Counted from the first letter of the stretch, positions 1 to 9,596 are shown. The stretch: 64,000 nucleotides of DNA from Prolixibacteraceae bacterium (GCA_028282705.1 JANQHI010000045.1:1-64000), one strand, 5' to 3'. Notes: generated from the letters alone by a model not told the origin. A program made the numbers and translations.

Positions 1-94
1 TTATTCTTCTAATATACTGAAAATCAACGTCTTTGTCAAATTTTTATACGACTAATTTATTGAATGTCAGATATTTATATTTTTGTCATGTACT
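1..94 (-). mobile_element. Outer end of an IS4-type element, truncated by window edge
   Basis: The first 30 bases are the exact reverse complement of 17497-17526, and 72-94 is the exact reverse complement of 17433-17455, which is the terminal inverted repeat of the IS4-type copy further in (AGTACATGACAAAAAT and on). Between these two blocks both copies have 41 bases that differ. The element therefore ends at 94, and its transposase would lie to the left of the window on the minus strand. It is a relative of the 17.4 kb copy, not an identical one. Confidence 0.75.
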
Positions 95-174
95 AAAAAA
101 GGTTTTATAAACTTTATCAGATATTTCTATAGTGATCGTTCTCATCTAAATCTTTGTTTTTTTTTCAAATTTAA

Positions 175-207
175 TAAAAGAATCCATCTTTCTTCAAAAA
201 GGATTCT
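175..207 (-). terminator. Possible terminator downstream of the YccA-like gene
   Basis: Read on the minus strand, AGAATCC pairs with GGATTCT (7 bp, 15-nt loop) and is followed by a T-rich run. It lies about 100 bases past the end of the minus-strand gene at 307. The long loop makes it weak. A second short hairpin (277-282 with 292-297) lies closer to the gene but has no T-run. Confidence 0.3.
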
Positions 208-306
208 ATCTTTTACATAATTGGAACCGTCCTCTAAATAGTACAACACTCCGATAAAAAGGATGGTTATTCTTTCAGCTGAGTTAAAAATTCAGCTACC
301 CTACAA

Positions 307-1077
307 TTAATCCCTGCTGGCAATTTTTGCCAATAACCTTAAGATTTCAAGGTATAACCAAACCAGGGTTACCATCAACCCAAAAGCACCATACCATTCC
401 ATGTACTTGGGTGCACCTGCCCCTGCTGCCCTTTCAATAAAGGCAAAGTCAAGGATAAGGTTTAAGGCTGCAATGGCTACCACAACCAGGCTAAAACCAA
501 TGCTGAAATTGCTGTTTCCATACATGAACCCCAGGTTTGCCCCAAACATTCCTGCAATGAAACTAACAAAATATACTAAAGCAATACCTGCTGTTGCAGC
601 AAATACCCCCATGATAAACTTCCTGTTTACATTGATTATGCCTGAGCGATAAAGAAACAGCATGGCAAAAAAGACAGCCAGGGTCAGTGCCACAGCCCTC
701 ATTACCAAACCCTCATACATTGATTCAAACAAAGCAGAAATGCCTCCTAGGAAGAGCCCTTCAAGCACTGCATAAATAGGAGCTGAAATACCTGAACTTT
801 GAGGCCTGAATACAGTTACCAATACTGTTACAAACCCTCCAATGCCACCAATAGCCAACCATGGCACAATTGCTGCTATACCTGCTTGTGGGTTATCAAT
901 AGTTGATGCACCAAAAAACTTATTCCATGTAAACAATGCCCCTGCAATAACCAGCAACAGCATTAAACCAGTTTTATTCATGGTACCTTTAACTGTCATT
1001 ACATCAGCACTTGCTGTATATCCTTTTGCAAAAACCCTTTCTTTAAAAACTGGGTTTGATGATTTTGTTAGATTCAT
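307..1077 (-). CDS. Bax inhibitor-1 / YccA family membrane protein
   Basis: The protein has 256 residues. A short polar N-terminus (about 35 residues) is followed by roughly seven hydrophobic segments, which is the layout of the bacterial BI-1/YccA family. The loop carrying the SGISAPIYAVLEGLFLGG stretch and the late segment rich in N, D and F are typical of the YccA-like branch. Members are inner-membrane proteins linked to calcium leak or to regulation of FtsH; no substrate can be read here. The start is an ATG. The next gene on the same strand starts 88 bases upstream, so the two may be transcribed separately. Family assignment is firm and function is not known. Confidence 0.85.
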   Translation of the reverse strand: MNLTKSSNPVFKERVFAKGYTASADVMTVKGTMNKTGLMLLLVIAGALFTWNKFFGASTIDNPQAGIAAIVPWLAIGGIGGFVTVLVTVFRPQSSGISAPIYAVLEGLFLGGISALFESMYEGLVMRAVALTLAVFFAMLFLYRSGIINVNRKFIMGVFAATAGIALVYFVSFIAGMFGANLGFMYGNSNFSIGFSLVVVAIAALNLILDFAFIERAAGAGAPKYMEWYGAFGLMVTLVWLYLEILRLLAKIASRD

Positions 1078-1165
1078 AATGTATATCTTCTTTTAATAAT
1101 TTCACTTTGTAGCTTAACAGGTTAACAATTTCCCTGCCACCAGGGTTTTCATGACAAGATTACAG

Positions 1166-1873
1166 CTAAAGGTTATTAACCCTTTCCTGTACATACTCAC
1201 TTGCAAGTTCATCATTGACCAACCCTGCCAGTTTAATTGAATATGAAATCCCTGACCCCTTTAATTCTTCTACAAATTCCAGGCATAGCTTGTTCAGCTG
1301 CTTTGACCTTACCCCAAGATGGGTTAATGAACGATAAAGTACATGGGTTAATTTAGGGTCTTTTGATAGGGGTATCATCTCTTCAAGGAATGGGGTAAAC
1401 ATTTCATCTATGGCTTTTTTATCTACCATGGCAAGCCTGCCCATTAGCTGGATGCCAGTGAACCTGACCACATGTTTTTTTCCCCTGCACCATTCTATGG
1501 CTTTTGCAAAAGCATAAGGGGTTTTAACCCACAAATTCGCAACAGTATGCTCTGCAATCTCAGTGTTTTCAAAGCTTTTGGTCCAGTAGTCCATTTGCTC
1601 CTCATTTACTTTGCCAGGCTCACCCAGCATGGTAGCTAATATCATGGTTTCCCTCCACTGTTTGTTCCAAAGTTTTAATGATAGTAGCTGGCTATGATCA
1701 TATTTTTTAGAAAGCTCTTTTAACTGAACCACTGATACCCCCCAGTTGGTTTTATATGCAATGCCTTTTTGCTTCATGCTATCAACCACTGGCCCATTTT
1801 TCATGAGTTTAACCTCAATAAGGATTTGCTGAAATTGCTTTTCAATATTTTCATCATCAATAAGGAACTGCAT
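1166..1873 (-). CDS. DNA alkylation repair protein, AlkD-like HEAT-repeat family
   Basis: The protein has 235 residues, is all-helical and has no signal sequence. It resembles the AlkD-like family, in which HEAT-like helical repeats cradle DNA and some members remove positively charged alkyl bases. Visible family hallmarks are the N-terminal stretch ending in YKTNWGVSV, the segment around WKQWRETMILATM-like residues near position 70, and the WVKTPYAFAKAIEWC helix near 115. I cannot show that the catalytic residues of characterised AlkD are kept. Many Bacteroidota carry this paralog without known glycosylase activity. It starts at ATG and seems monocistronic. Confidence 0.7.
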   Translation of the reverse strand: MQFLIDDENIEKQFQQILIEVKLMKNGPVVDSMKQKGIAYKTNWGVSVVQLKELSKKYDHSQLLSLKLWNKQWRETMILATMLGEPGKVNEEQMDYWTKSFENTEIAEHTVANLWVKTPYAFAKAIEWCRGKKHVVRFTGIQLMGRLAMVDKKAIDEMFTPFLEEMIPLSKDPKLTHVLYRSLTHLGVRSKQLNKLCLEFVEELKGSGISYSIKLAGLVNDELASEYVQERVNNL

Positions 1874-2024
1874 ACCTGAACCATTCTAAATTAAATGCCA
1901 AAATTAACCTTTCCAACCCAATAAAAATGCCCCTCTCTACAATTTTATTATTTTTAACTTGTTTATTGACCAGGTATAGGCTTATTCCTGGATAGGAATC
2001 AAACAATAATTTCTAAATTTCTAT

Positions 2025-3371
2025 ATGCCCAAAATTCATGACATTATAAAAAATACTATCCAAAGTGAATTTTACCAGGATATTTTCAAGTTGTTTTCAG
2101 GTATGTTTGTTGCCAGGTTGGTTCCTGCAATTTTTGGGCTGGCTATTGCACGCCTTTATGCACCTGCCCAGTTTGGTGATTTTATATTATACCTAAGTAT
2201 TGGTTCTTTGCTTTCAATCATAGCCACGGGGAAATATGAATCTGCCATTTTAATTGCTGAAAATGAAGAGCAAAAAGCACACCTTTTCAGGCTGTCCACC
2301 AAATTGAGCATTATTATAAATATATTTTCCTTTTTAATCCTAATTGCTTGGACCAGTTTTATACAACCATCAGTACACCCAACACAAAAATTAATGTTAT
2401 TGCTTACCCCTGTGTATGCATTTTTCTTTGGCAACATTAGGTTGATACATAATTTATTTATCAGCCATAAAAAGTTTAAAAAAATCTCTTCTCTTGAAAT
2501 TTTCAGGTCAATCATTGCAGGTAGCTTGCAATGTGCTTTTTTCTTAATGCCTGAAACAGGGCTGTTCTGGGGGGTACTTATTGCACAAGTGATTACCTAT
2601 ATGGCATATGCCAGGAAAGTCAAAGAATCAAAAAGTTTTTCATTGAAACTTCTTTCTGAAGAAGAAAAAAGAGCAGGGAAAAGGTTTATCAATTTCCCAA
2701 AATTCTCAGTACTGAGTGAAGGTTTTAATTTTTTAAGCAGCCAACTGCCTGTGTTCCTGATAAAACCATTTTTCGGGGGAACTATATTAGGATTATACTC
2801 ATTCCCTCACAGGTATGTTAGTACACCAATACAGCTTACCAGCAAAGCAACTTCCAATGTCTATATTGAAAAAGCCCAATCACTAAAAGATAAACCTAAA
2901 GAGTTGTCATCACTTACATTATCACTGTTTAAAAGGCAGTTTATTCTTGGCATTATCCCATTTACCATTTTAGGTTTATGGGGAAAGGAATTATTTGTGT
3001 TTCTGCTTGGAGCTGACTGGGAATTTTCGGGGGTATTAGCCCAACTTATTTCACCCTGGCTTTTTGCAGTTTACTTAGGTTCTCCTTTGTCTTCTATATT
3101 AATTGTAAGGGAAAAGCAACACATATCAATGTATTTTAATATATTTCTGTTCATTGCACGAGCAGGAGCATTGCTTGCTGGGGGGATACTTTTCAAAGAT
3201 ATATACATTACAATTGTGTTATTCAGTTTGGTAGGTTTCCTATTTTTTGCCTTTTTGCTATTCTATTCTTTCCACCTTTCCCATGTATCTTTGACAAAAA
3301 CCCTGCTGTTCATGTTGAAAATTATAGCTTTCACCTTTGTCCCATTGTTTTTGATTAACTTATGGTTATAA
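2025..3371 (+). CDS. Polysaccharide flippase (Wzx-like, MOP superfamily)
   Basis: The 448-residue integral membrane protein has about twelve hydrophobic segments. The N-terminal signature (LFSGMFVARLVPAIFGLAIA, then ARLYAPAQFGDF) is typical of the oligosaccharide flippase / lipopolysaccharide biosynthesis family, which moves lipid-linked glycans across the inner membrane. The usual charged loop near residue 90 and the paired C-terminal helices are present. Its last ten bases overlap the next gene, so the two are almost certainly co-translated. No glycosyltransferase is adjacent, so the cargo is unknown. Confidence 0.85.
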   Translation: MPKIHDIIKNTIQSEFYQDIFKLFSGMFVARLVPAIFGLAIARLYAPAQFGDFILYLSIGSLLSIIATGKYESAILIAENEEQKAHLFRLSTKLSIIINIFSFLILIAWTSFIQPSVHPTQKLMLLLTPVYAFFFGNIRLIHNLFISHKKFKKISSLEIFRSIIAGSLQCAFFLMPETGLFWGVLIAQVITYMAYARKVKESKSFSLKLLSEEEKRAGKRFINFPKFSVLSEGFNFLSSQLPVFLIKPFFGGTILGLYSFPHRYVSTPIQLTSKATSNVYIEKAQSLKDKPKELSSLTLSLFKRQFILGIIPFTILGLWGKELFVFLLGADWEFSGVLAQLISPWLFAVYLGSPLSSILIVREKQHISMYFNIFLFIARAGALLAGGILFKDIYITIVLFSLVGFLFFAFLLFYSFHLSHVSLTKTLLFMLKIIAFTFVPLFLINLWL

Positions 3372-4924
3372 CAAAAAAAATAACGCTGGAAAAATATGGA
3401 TGGGAACATGCAGATAAAATCCATGTTACTGGATATTGCTGGCAAGAGGATATATATATTGCTGGTAGAAAATTTATTCATTTAATAAACCAACATATTG
3501 GGCAGGTTGATGGATTTATACAGTGGATACAACAGCTAAATGGCCAATTTTCTGTTATTGCAGAAATAAGGAACTCAATTATCCTGTACTGTAGCCATTC
3601 ATGGCAATACCCTATTTTTTATAGCCAAATAAATGATAACCTAATGGTTACTGATTCACCTGAAAGGTTATTGAATACTGGGGGGGTGATGTTAAATACA
3701 ACACAAGAAAATTACTTTCAATTATTTGGGGTAACTGCCAACAGCCAAACATTAATTAAAAATGTTCATCAGGTACTTCCAGGAGAATTGGTCAGGTTCA
3801 ACGAAGATGGGGGGAAAAACTCCCAACCCATTAACCTGAAAACAAAGCCAACCGAAAATACTACTAAAGAAGAAGTGGCAGCTTTGCTCACAGACTCTTT
3901 TAAAAAATTCTTCACTTGTTTAAAGGATAAACCTGTTATTGTACCTCTTACCAAAGGTTATGATTCACGTTTATTGGTGTGCCTCTTAAAGCTGTTTGCC
4001 CATAATAATGTTACCTGCATTACCTGGGGAAGGGAAGGGAACATTGAAGTACCCACTGCCAGGAAGGTTGCTGGAAGGCTGGATTTTAAGCACCTCTTTA
4101 TCCCTTATTCAGAAGACCTGATCTACAATTTCACAGATGACCCTGGATTCCTACCTTTTATAAATTATGCAGGGCATATGTCAAGCATGCCTTTTTTACA
4201 AGACTATTTTGCTATCAAATACATTAAAGAAAACAAGTTAGTACCAAATGACGCTGTATTTCTTCCAGGCCATCCAGGAGACTATTTAAGAGGTGCCCAT
4301 TTGAGAGAAGATTGTAACCAACTAAACACTAACAAACTGATTAGCCAATTAATAGAACAGTTTGGATCATCAGCTTCCCTTAAAAAGAAACAACAAAATA
4401 TCCTAAGAAAACAAATAAACCAGGAGTTCTTCACAAAAAAGGGCAAAGCTGGCTGGCAAATTTTTAATGGTTGGGATTATCAGGAAAGGCAATGCAAATT
4501 TATTGGTAATTCATGCCATATTTTTCCTTTTATGGGATACAAACATATGCTTCCCCTATTTGATAAAGACCTGTTAAACTATTTCAATAGTTTATCTTTT
4601 CAGATAAAAACAGGGCAACTGTATAATGAAGTGTTGGAAGAATACTTTTTCAAAAAACTGCAGGTTGATTTTGACCTGAAGCCATACATCAAATCCATTC
4701 CAAACTACTCACCAATCAAGCACTTTGCCAGGAAATTGATTCCTAAATACCTAAAAAGTTTATATTATAATCCTAAAGACACCATTTTTTATTATGAAAT
4801 CACCAGGTCATTAATACAGTCTGATAGTACTCATTTTTATAGAAAACCTTTGATTCCTTCAAATTACAACTACTATATTATACAGTGGTATTTAAACAAA
4901 GTTAAATCTATGCTGAAAGAATAG
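3362..4924 (+). CDS. Asparagine-synthase-like protein with degenerate active sites
   Basis: The protein has 520 residues. The first ~150 resemble the glutaminase half of class B asparagine synthetases (the LNGQFSVIAE and SHSWQYPIFYS stretches match the usual diversity), but residue 2 is Val, so the Ntn nucleophile Cys is absent. The ATP-pyrophosphatase half follows. Its PP-loop, normally SGGxDS, reads LTKGYDSR near residue 197. The downstream GYKHMLPLFDKDLL stretch fits the family's C-terminus. Proteins of this kind are common in surface-polysaccharide loci and may amidate sugars or act on unknown substrates. It overlaps the flippase stop by ten bases, which links it to glycan export. No glutamine-dependent asparagine synthesis is expected. 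Confidence 0.75.
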   Translation: MVITKKITLEKYGWEHADKIHVTGYCWQEDIYIAGRKFIHLINQHIGQVDGFIQWIQQLNGQFSVIAEIRNSIILYCSHSWQYPIFYSQINDNLMVTDSPERLLNTGGVMLNTTQENYFQLFGVTANSQTLIKNVHQVLPGELVRFNEDGGKNSQPINLKTKPTENTTKEEVAALLTDSFKKFFTCLKDKPVIVPLTKGYDSRLLVCLLKLFAHNNVTCITWGREGNIEVPTARKVAGRLDFKHLFIPYSEDLIYNFTDDPGFLPFINYAGHMSSMPFLQDYFAIKYIKENKLVPNDAVFLPGHPGDYLRGAHLREDCNQLNTNKLISQLIEQFGSSASLKKKQQNILRKQINQEFFTKKGKAGWQIFNGWDYQERQCKFIGNSCHIFPFMGYKHMLPLFDKDLLNYFNSLSFQIKTGQLYNEVLEEYFFKKLQVDFDLKPYIKSIPNYSPIKHFARKLIPKYLKSLYYNPKDTIFYYEITRSLIQSDSTHFYRKPLIPSNYNYYIIQWYLNKVKSMLKE

Positions 4925-4977
4925 TTAGCTACTGATTATTTAGGAATTCACTTATCTTTGCTAAAAAACAACCTGTT

Positions 4978-6096
4978 ATGATATCTGTAAAAGGTCGCAC
5001 ACGCACAATCCTGCTGATCATTGGCACATTAATTACCCTATTCCTGGTTTGGTACTTCAGTGCCATTGTATCTTATATCCTTATATCAGTGGTGCTTTCA
5101 TTTTTGGGAAGGCCATTGGTTAAATGGCTCCAAAAAATAAAAATTTGGAAATTCAGTGTACCTAAAACAATTGCAGCACTGGTTACTTTGATTGTGATCT
5201 GGGTTGTATTTATTGGTTTTTTCAGGTTTATGATCCCTCTTCTCATCCATGAATTTAATGTCCTTTCAACAATTGATTTCAATGCTGTTTTAGAAACCAT
5301 ACAAGAACCCTTGAGCCAAATTGCAAGCTTTACACAGGGTGAACCCATTGATGATAAAACCTTTTATGACCTGGTGCAGGAATACCTTAGTCAAAAATTT
5401 GATTTCTCACAACTCTCAGGGATATTGGGAACAATAGCAGGCACCATTGGAGAGCTGTTTATTGCATTCTTTTCAGTTTCATTCATCACCTTCTTCTTCC
5501 TAAAAGAACAGTCTATGTTTCGTGATGCAGTGCTTGTAGTTGTACCATCAGATATGGAAGAAAAAGTAGCTCATATTATGGACTCCATTTCTTACTTGCT
5601 CAGAAGGTATTTCATTGGGTTGGTATTTGAAGTATTTATGGTGATGTTGCTTGTTACACTAGGGTTAACCATTGTTAGGATTGAATTTAATCATGCAGTG
5701 GTTATAGGCCTATTTTGTGGGTTGTTTAATGTAATCCCTTACCTGGGGCCATGGATGGGTGCAACAGTTGGCCTCTTAATAGGGGTAGCCACCAACTTGA
5801 ATGCTGAGGTAATGAAACCAATCCTTCCTTTGATAGGAGTAATGGTACTGGTATTTGCAATAGTACAGATAATTGATAATATCTTATTCCAACCCATCAT
5901 TTATTCAAGCAGTGTAAAAGCCCATCCTCTTGAAATTTTCCTGGTAATTATGGCTGCAGGAAGCATGGCAGGAATTTTAGGTATGATTTTAGCCATCCCT
6001 TCCTACACAATTTTGCGTGTAATTGCCAAAGAGTTTTTTGATAATATGAAGCTCGTGCAAAGAATTACCAAAGGGCTGGATGAGGCAAAAACATAG
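4978..6096 (+). CDS. AI-2E family transporter (PerM/TqsA-like)
   Basis: The 372-residue membrane protein begins with two close hydrophobic segments, has a soluble stretch of about 100 residues (95-165) and then five or more segments, as in the AI-2 exporter-like / PerM family. The NVIPYLGPWMGA motif near residue 255 and the QIIDNILFQPIIYSSSV stretch near 300 are characteristic. Substrates are diverse in this family (autoinducer-2 export in TqsA, Na+/H+ exchange in others), so none is assigned. It starts 53 bases after the previous stop and may share its transcript. Confidence 0.88.
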   Translation: MISVKGRTRTILLIIGTLITLFLVWYFSAIVSYILISVVLSFLGRPLVKWLQKIKIWKFSVPKTIAALVTLIVIWVVFIGFFRFMIPLLIHEFNVLSTIDFNAVLETIQEPLSQIASFTQGEPIDDKTFYDLVQEYLSQKFDFSQLSGILGTIAGTIGELFIAFFSVSFITFFFLKEQSMFRDAVLVVVPSDMEEKVAHIMDSISYLLRRYFIGLVFEVFMVMLLVTLGLTIVRIEFNHAVVIGLFCGLFNVIPYLGPWMGATVGLLIGVATNLNAEVMKPILPLIGVMVLVFAIVQIIDNILFQPIIYSSSVKAHPLEIFLVIMAAGSMAGILGMILAIPSYTILRVIAKEFFDNMKLVQRITKGLDEAKT

Positions 6097-6218
6097 CTAA
6101 AAAATCAAATTTATACTTGTTAAAAATAACCTTCATCAGATATTATAAGCCCTATGCAATTATCACTTTTATCAAACCCAAGTTTCTTTAGTTTCAGTAT
6201 TTAATGCAGTTTCAATAT

Positions 6219-6249
6219 AAAAAGCTTACATAAGATTCACGCTTTTTTT
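6219..6249 (+). terminator. Candidate intrinsic terminator after the PerM-like gene
   Basis: AAAAAGC pairs with GCTTTTTT around a 15-nt loop and the right arm runs into seven T. It sits about 120 bases after the stop at 6096 and just before the IS1182 end. The stem is AT-rich, so the call is tentative. Confidence 0.35.
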
Positions 6250-6263
6250 ACACCTTCCTTTAG

Positions 6264-7986
6264 AGGCTGTATGAAAATCTTATTTTGGTTATGTATTTTC
6301 TCTTCCTGTATTATCCTGGTGTTGATAATGCCATTCAGTTCAGTTATAGTGGCACCATGTTCCTAGTACCTTTTCAACCATATTTCTATTAATAATCGGA
6401 TTTTTAGTCCATTGCCAATTGTACCTCATTATTTTTCCCATTAGTTCCATGGTTCCTCCACAGTTAAGCAGCCTTTTTATGTTGTAAACTGTAGTGTAGA
6501 GATCAAACTCAATTTGGGCTTTTTCTTTCCCTTTCAATAAAAAATTGAACTTGCCCATTAACCATTTTATTGTCCCAAATGGGTGCTCCACAACCTCCTT
6601 TCTTTCTGCGATCCTTTCTTTTGCATAATTGCTTGTGGGTTTTTCTTTGTATTTATCTATCTTTTCTTGTTCAAGGTTCCTAGTGAATGTCCTCCCTGTT
6701 TTTGACCTTGTGCATTCCTGCTGGATTGGGCAGCCTTTACATTTGTGGCATTTATAAACATGGTAAATGGAACCATGGTGTTTTTTTATTCTAATATGCA
6801 ACACAAGTGATTTGCCTTTTGGGCAGGTATATGTATCACTTTTTTTGTCATATTTGAATACAATGCCCTTCTTTTCTTCTTTTTCCCTGGATGTTTCAGG
6901 TAAAGGGATATAACACTGAATATCTTTACTTTCTACATCAAGTATTTGGGCAGTATTGCCATATCCCTTGCCTGCCAATACTTCTTCTATTTGGGTGCCT
7001 GTTTCTTCAATGGTGCTGTTAACACAGTTTTTTAGTTGTTGTTGGTCATTTGTACTTGTTGTTACCACACTTGGCATGATAAAATGCTCTTTTGTTTCTA
7101 CCCCAATTTGTGCATTGTAACCAGCAAACTTCCCATCCCTCCCTTTAACCAGTACTGAACCAGGGTCATTGGGGGACACCTGCCTTTTGGCACTGGATTT
7201 CAGTGCCCTGCTTGTTGCTTCCAGCTTTATCTTTTGGGATTCAAGCTTTTTTACTTTTTCTTTTAACTGTTCAATTTCATCATAAGCCTTTTCTAATTCA
7301 TTGTCATGTAGGTCATTGCTTTCCAGTTGCGACAGGTATTCTGCAATAGGCTTATCAATATTTTCAAGTTTCTTCTTGATCCCCTTCTGGCCCAACATCT
7401 CCCTACTTGCATAAGCTTTTATTTTTGAACCATCAAAAACAAGCTTTTTACCTGTAACATATGATTCATCCAATAAAAATTTACGGGAAGCCCTTAGATA
7501 CTCTTTTATCAAATTCTTATTCTCCCTGCGAAAGCCACATATGGTCCAATGGCCTGGCTGCAAGCTTTCCATTAACCAAAGTACTTCAATGTCCCTATGG
7601 GTTTCCTGTTCTAATTTTCTGCTACTGGAAATCCCATGGAAATAACCATAAACCAACAATCCAAGCATAGATGAAGGTGGGTAGCTTTTCCTTCCTTTAT
7701 GTTCCTTGCCTTTCCATTCTTTACGCCATGGGTTGTCTGCTATGAACTTCCTGCACATTAAATCAATTAACCTGGCAGGGTTATCCTGGGCAACCATGGT
7801 TCCATAGGACACCATCATCATTTGTTCCCTGTTTTGCCGTTCTTTGAAATGCATTATTTCCTTCTTATTTATTTTATTTCAAGTTAATTAAGCATTTGCT
7901 TAATCTTATACCTAAAGCAAATATTTTATTAAAATATTTTAAACATCTGACATTTAATTAACTTGGTTTTCGTTTTCACACAGCCT
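6264..7986 (-). mobile_element. IS1182-family insertion sequence
   Basis: The element is bounded by inverted ends: AGGCTGTATGAAAA at 6264 and the complement of AGGCTGTGTGAAAA ending at 7986. One transposase gene fills it. The left-hand and right-hand ends agree for the first 14 bases with one mismatch, then diverge. I see no clear target duplication. Its right end (7943-7990) is repeated exactly at 17382-17429, showing that the element has other copies or remnants in this genome. Confidence 0.85.
6340..7854 (-). CDS. IS1182-family transposase
   Basis: The protein has 504 residues. It carries the N-terminal DUF772-like region (LMCRKFIADNPW, then PPSSMLGLLVYGYFHGISSS), the first catalytic Asp in VFDGSKIKAYAS near residue 141, a coiled-coil insertion (about 165-215, ELEKAYDEIEQLKEKVKKLE), and a C-terminal DDE half with a Cys-rich zinc-ribbon-like stretch (YKCHKCKGCPIQQECTRS). 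The late ERKEVVEHPFGTIKWLMG motif supplies the catalytic Glu and is typical of IS1182. The frame is open throughout, so it may still be active. Confidence 0.92.
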   Translation of the reverse strand: MHFKERQNREQMMMVSYGTMVAQDNPARLIDLMCRKFIADNPWRKEWKGKEHKGRKSYPPSSMLGLLVYGYFHGISSSRKLEQETHRDIEVLWLMESLQPGHWTICGFRRENKNLIKEYLRASRKFLLDESYVTGKKLVFDGSKIKAYASREMLGQKGIKKKLENIDKPIAEYLSQLESNDLHDNELEKAYDEIEQLKEKVKKLESQKIKLEATSRALKSSAKRQVSPNDPGSVLVKGRDGKFAGYNAQIGVETKEHFIMPSVVTTSTNDQQQLKNCVNSTIEETGTQIEEVLAGKGYGNTAQILDVESKDIQCYIPLPETSREKEEKKGIVFKYDKKSDTYTCPKGKSLVLHIRIKKHHGSIYHVYKCHKCKGCPIQQECTRSKTGRTFTRNLEQEKIDKYKEKPTSNYAKERIAERKEVVEHPFGTIKWLMGKFNFLLKGKEKAQIEFDLYTTVYNIKRLLNCGGTMELMGKIMRYNWQWTKNPIINRNMVEKVLGTWCHYN

Positions 7987-8017
7987 GTTATGCCTGGGGA
8001 TAATAGACAAAGAAGAA

Positions 8018-8033
8018 AAGGACTTTAGTCCTT
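8018..8033. repeat. Short palindrome, REP-like
   Basis: AAGGACT and AGTCCTT are separated by two T, forming a 7-bp hairpin between the IS1182 element and the UbiA-like pseudogene. Hairpins of the GGACTTTAGTCC kind are often dispersed in Bacteroidota genomes, but only one example is visible in this window. Confidence 0.35.
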
Positions 8034-8072
8034 AAAACACCTGCCTAAAGCCAGATATAAAACATGTTTTTA

Positions 8073-8900
8073 TTACCAGCTGATTAAGGATAGTGCAGGA
8101 ATAAAAAATGCTGCATCAACTATAATTCCATACAAATCACTTTTTTTGAAAGTATCTGGAAATAGGATTGGCAATACTAGGGTACATGCCATCAACCCTA
8201 AAATAAAAAATACCATCCAGGAGAATTGCAATCCTACTATCAAAGATGGAATAAAAGACAGAGCCAAAAGGACAATCACCAACATTCTTGTGGGGTGTTT
8301 TCCTATTGTTGTTGCCAGGGTTTTAAATTGGAATTGTTTGTCTTGTTCAGAATCAAAATAGGAGTAGGTGAGGACATTGGCATAAACCAGCAGCAGCTAG
8401 GTTATCCCAATCAATAACTGAATCAGGTTAATACCTTTAGCCAGGAAAATAAAACCACCAAAAATTCCCCAGGTATAGAGAATGGCAATTATCAACTCCT
8501 TTTGGAAAAGAGCAGATTTTATTTTTAACCAGTTATTAAGTGCCAGGTAAACAGCTACCAATAGGGATGTAATAATTCCAAATAATAGGAGCTCTTTTTC
8601 AAAAAATAAAAGTACCAGGATGGCAGAAGTTATGCTCACCAAATAAGCTACTACAAAAAGGGTAATCCTGTTTTTATAATGAAAGGAATATCTTTTATGC
8701 CCTGTCATATTTTGGGTGTGTATGCCATCCATAATATGGTTAATGGTATAGGTTACCCAGACTGCTGCTGCTAAGGTGATCCAGAAATAGGTCGAAGGTT
8801 TTACCAAAAATGATTTTGAGGCAAAACAGGCTCCACACAATGCCCCCAGGACTATATCAAGGTTCAGGAGCCTAAAGGTTTTATAGGGTTGAGATAACAT
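8073..8900 (-). pseudogene. UbiA-family prenyltransferase interrupted by an in-frame TAG
   Basis: One reading frame runs from ATG at 8900 to TAA at 8073 with a single internal TAG at 8397-8399 (codon 168 of 275). Before it are four to five membrane segments and a region resembling the first UbiA metal-binding motif (NHIMDGIH near residue 55, more usually NDxxD). After it the frame continues with YANVLTYSYFDSEQDKQ, which matches the second motif DxxxD and YxxxxK region. Intact, it would be a membrane prenyltransferase acting on a quinone, chlorin or similar acceptor. The break removes the second active-site motif from the upstream product. An ATG at 8285 could start a 70-residue fragment. It lies 135 bases after actE but need not belong to that operon. 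Confidence 0.8.
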
Positions 8901-9035
8901 ATAAATAGAGCAGTTATTTCTTGTACTGGCTTATATAAATTCCTCTTGTTTTCCTCAGATTAGTCATTCTTCCTTCAAAATGACTTTAAATAAGGAACTT
9001 GTCAGGTGTTTTTTTTATAGTGGTTAAGGGAGGCT

Positions 9036-9596
9036 TTACTTTTGCAACTCATTTTTTACATACAGGACCACTTTCCACCTGTCTTCTGGCCTGAGGATAG
9101 GGCCTTGTGCACCCATAATACCATACCCCAATGTAACCTGATGGAACATTTCCCCCTGTGGCTTGGCTACCATTTTTTCATTGATCAATGATGCAGGAGG
9201 GTAAGGATACCTTTTGCTGGTGTATAAATGCCCTTGCCCATCACCTTTTTCACCATGGCATTGTTTACAATTTCTCTGATAAATCAATGCCCCTCTTTCA
9301 AGGATTTCAGCAGTGGGTTCATAAGGATTAACCAGCTCTTTCCCTGCACGTGCCATATCTTCTTCTGTTTTTTCATAGGGGAATGGTGTATACCCCCTTG
9401 GTATGGTACCTTCAACAGGCTCTCTCAAGGTTTTATTATCAGCAAAATTGGTGTTTTCAGAATAGGTTTCATATGCCCTAGAGTAAGCCATGTCAGGGAA
9501 ATAAGTATACCCAGGGTCAGTCTTTTTACTGTTACATGAAGAAAATGCCACAACCAAAAGAAGTAATGCAATATGTTTTATTTCTATTTTGCCCAT
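9036..9596 (-). CDS. actE: Alternative complex III subunit ActE, monoheme lipoprotein cytochrome c
   Basis: The protein has 186 residues from ATG 9596. The signal peptide ends in a lipobox (VVAFSSC), so it is a periplasm-facing lipoprotein. One heme c site CKQCH lies near residue 110, and a likely axial Met lies in GYGIMGAQGP before the EDRWKVVLYVKNEL helix. ActE delivers electrons from the complex to soluble cytochrome c or directly to the oxidase. A longer start at 9629 would overlap actF and put charged residues before the signal core, so 9596 is preferred. It is the last act gene here, following actF by ten bases. Confidence 0.88.
   Translation of the reverse strand: MGKIEIKHIALLLLVVAFSSCNSKKTDPGYTYFPDMAYSRAYETYSENTNFADNKTLREPVEGTIPRGYTPFPYEKTEEDMARAGKELVNPYEPTAEILERGALIYQRNCKQCHGEKGDGQGHLYTSKRYPYPPASLINEKMVAKPQGEMFHQVTLGYGIMGAQGPILRPEDRWKVVLYVKNELQK

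Noticed and set aside
6264-7986. Target duplication of the IS1182 element
   Set aside because: The bases next to the two ends (TTAG and GTTA) do not match, so no duplication can be claimed.
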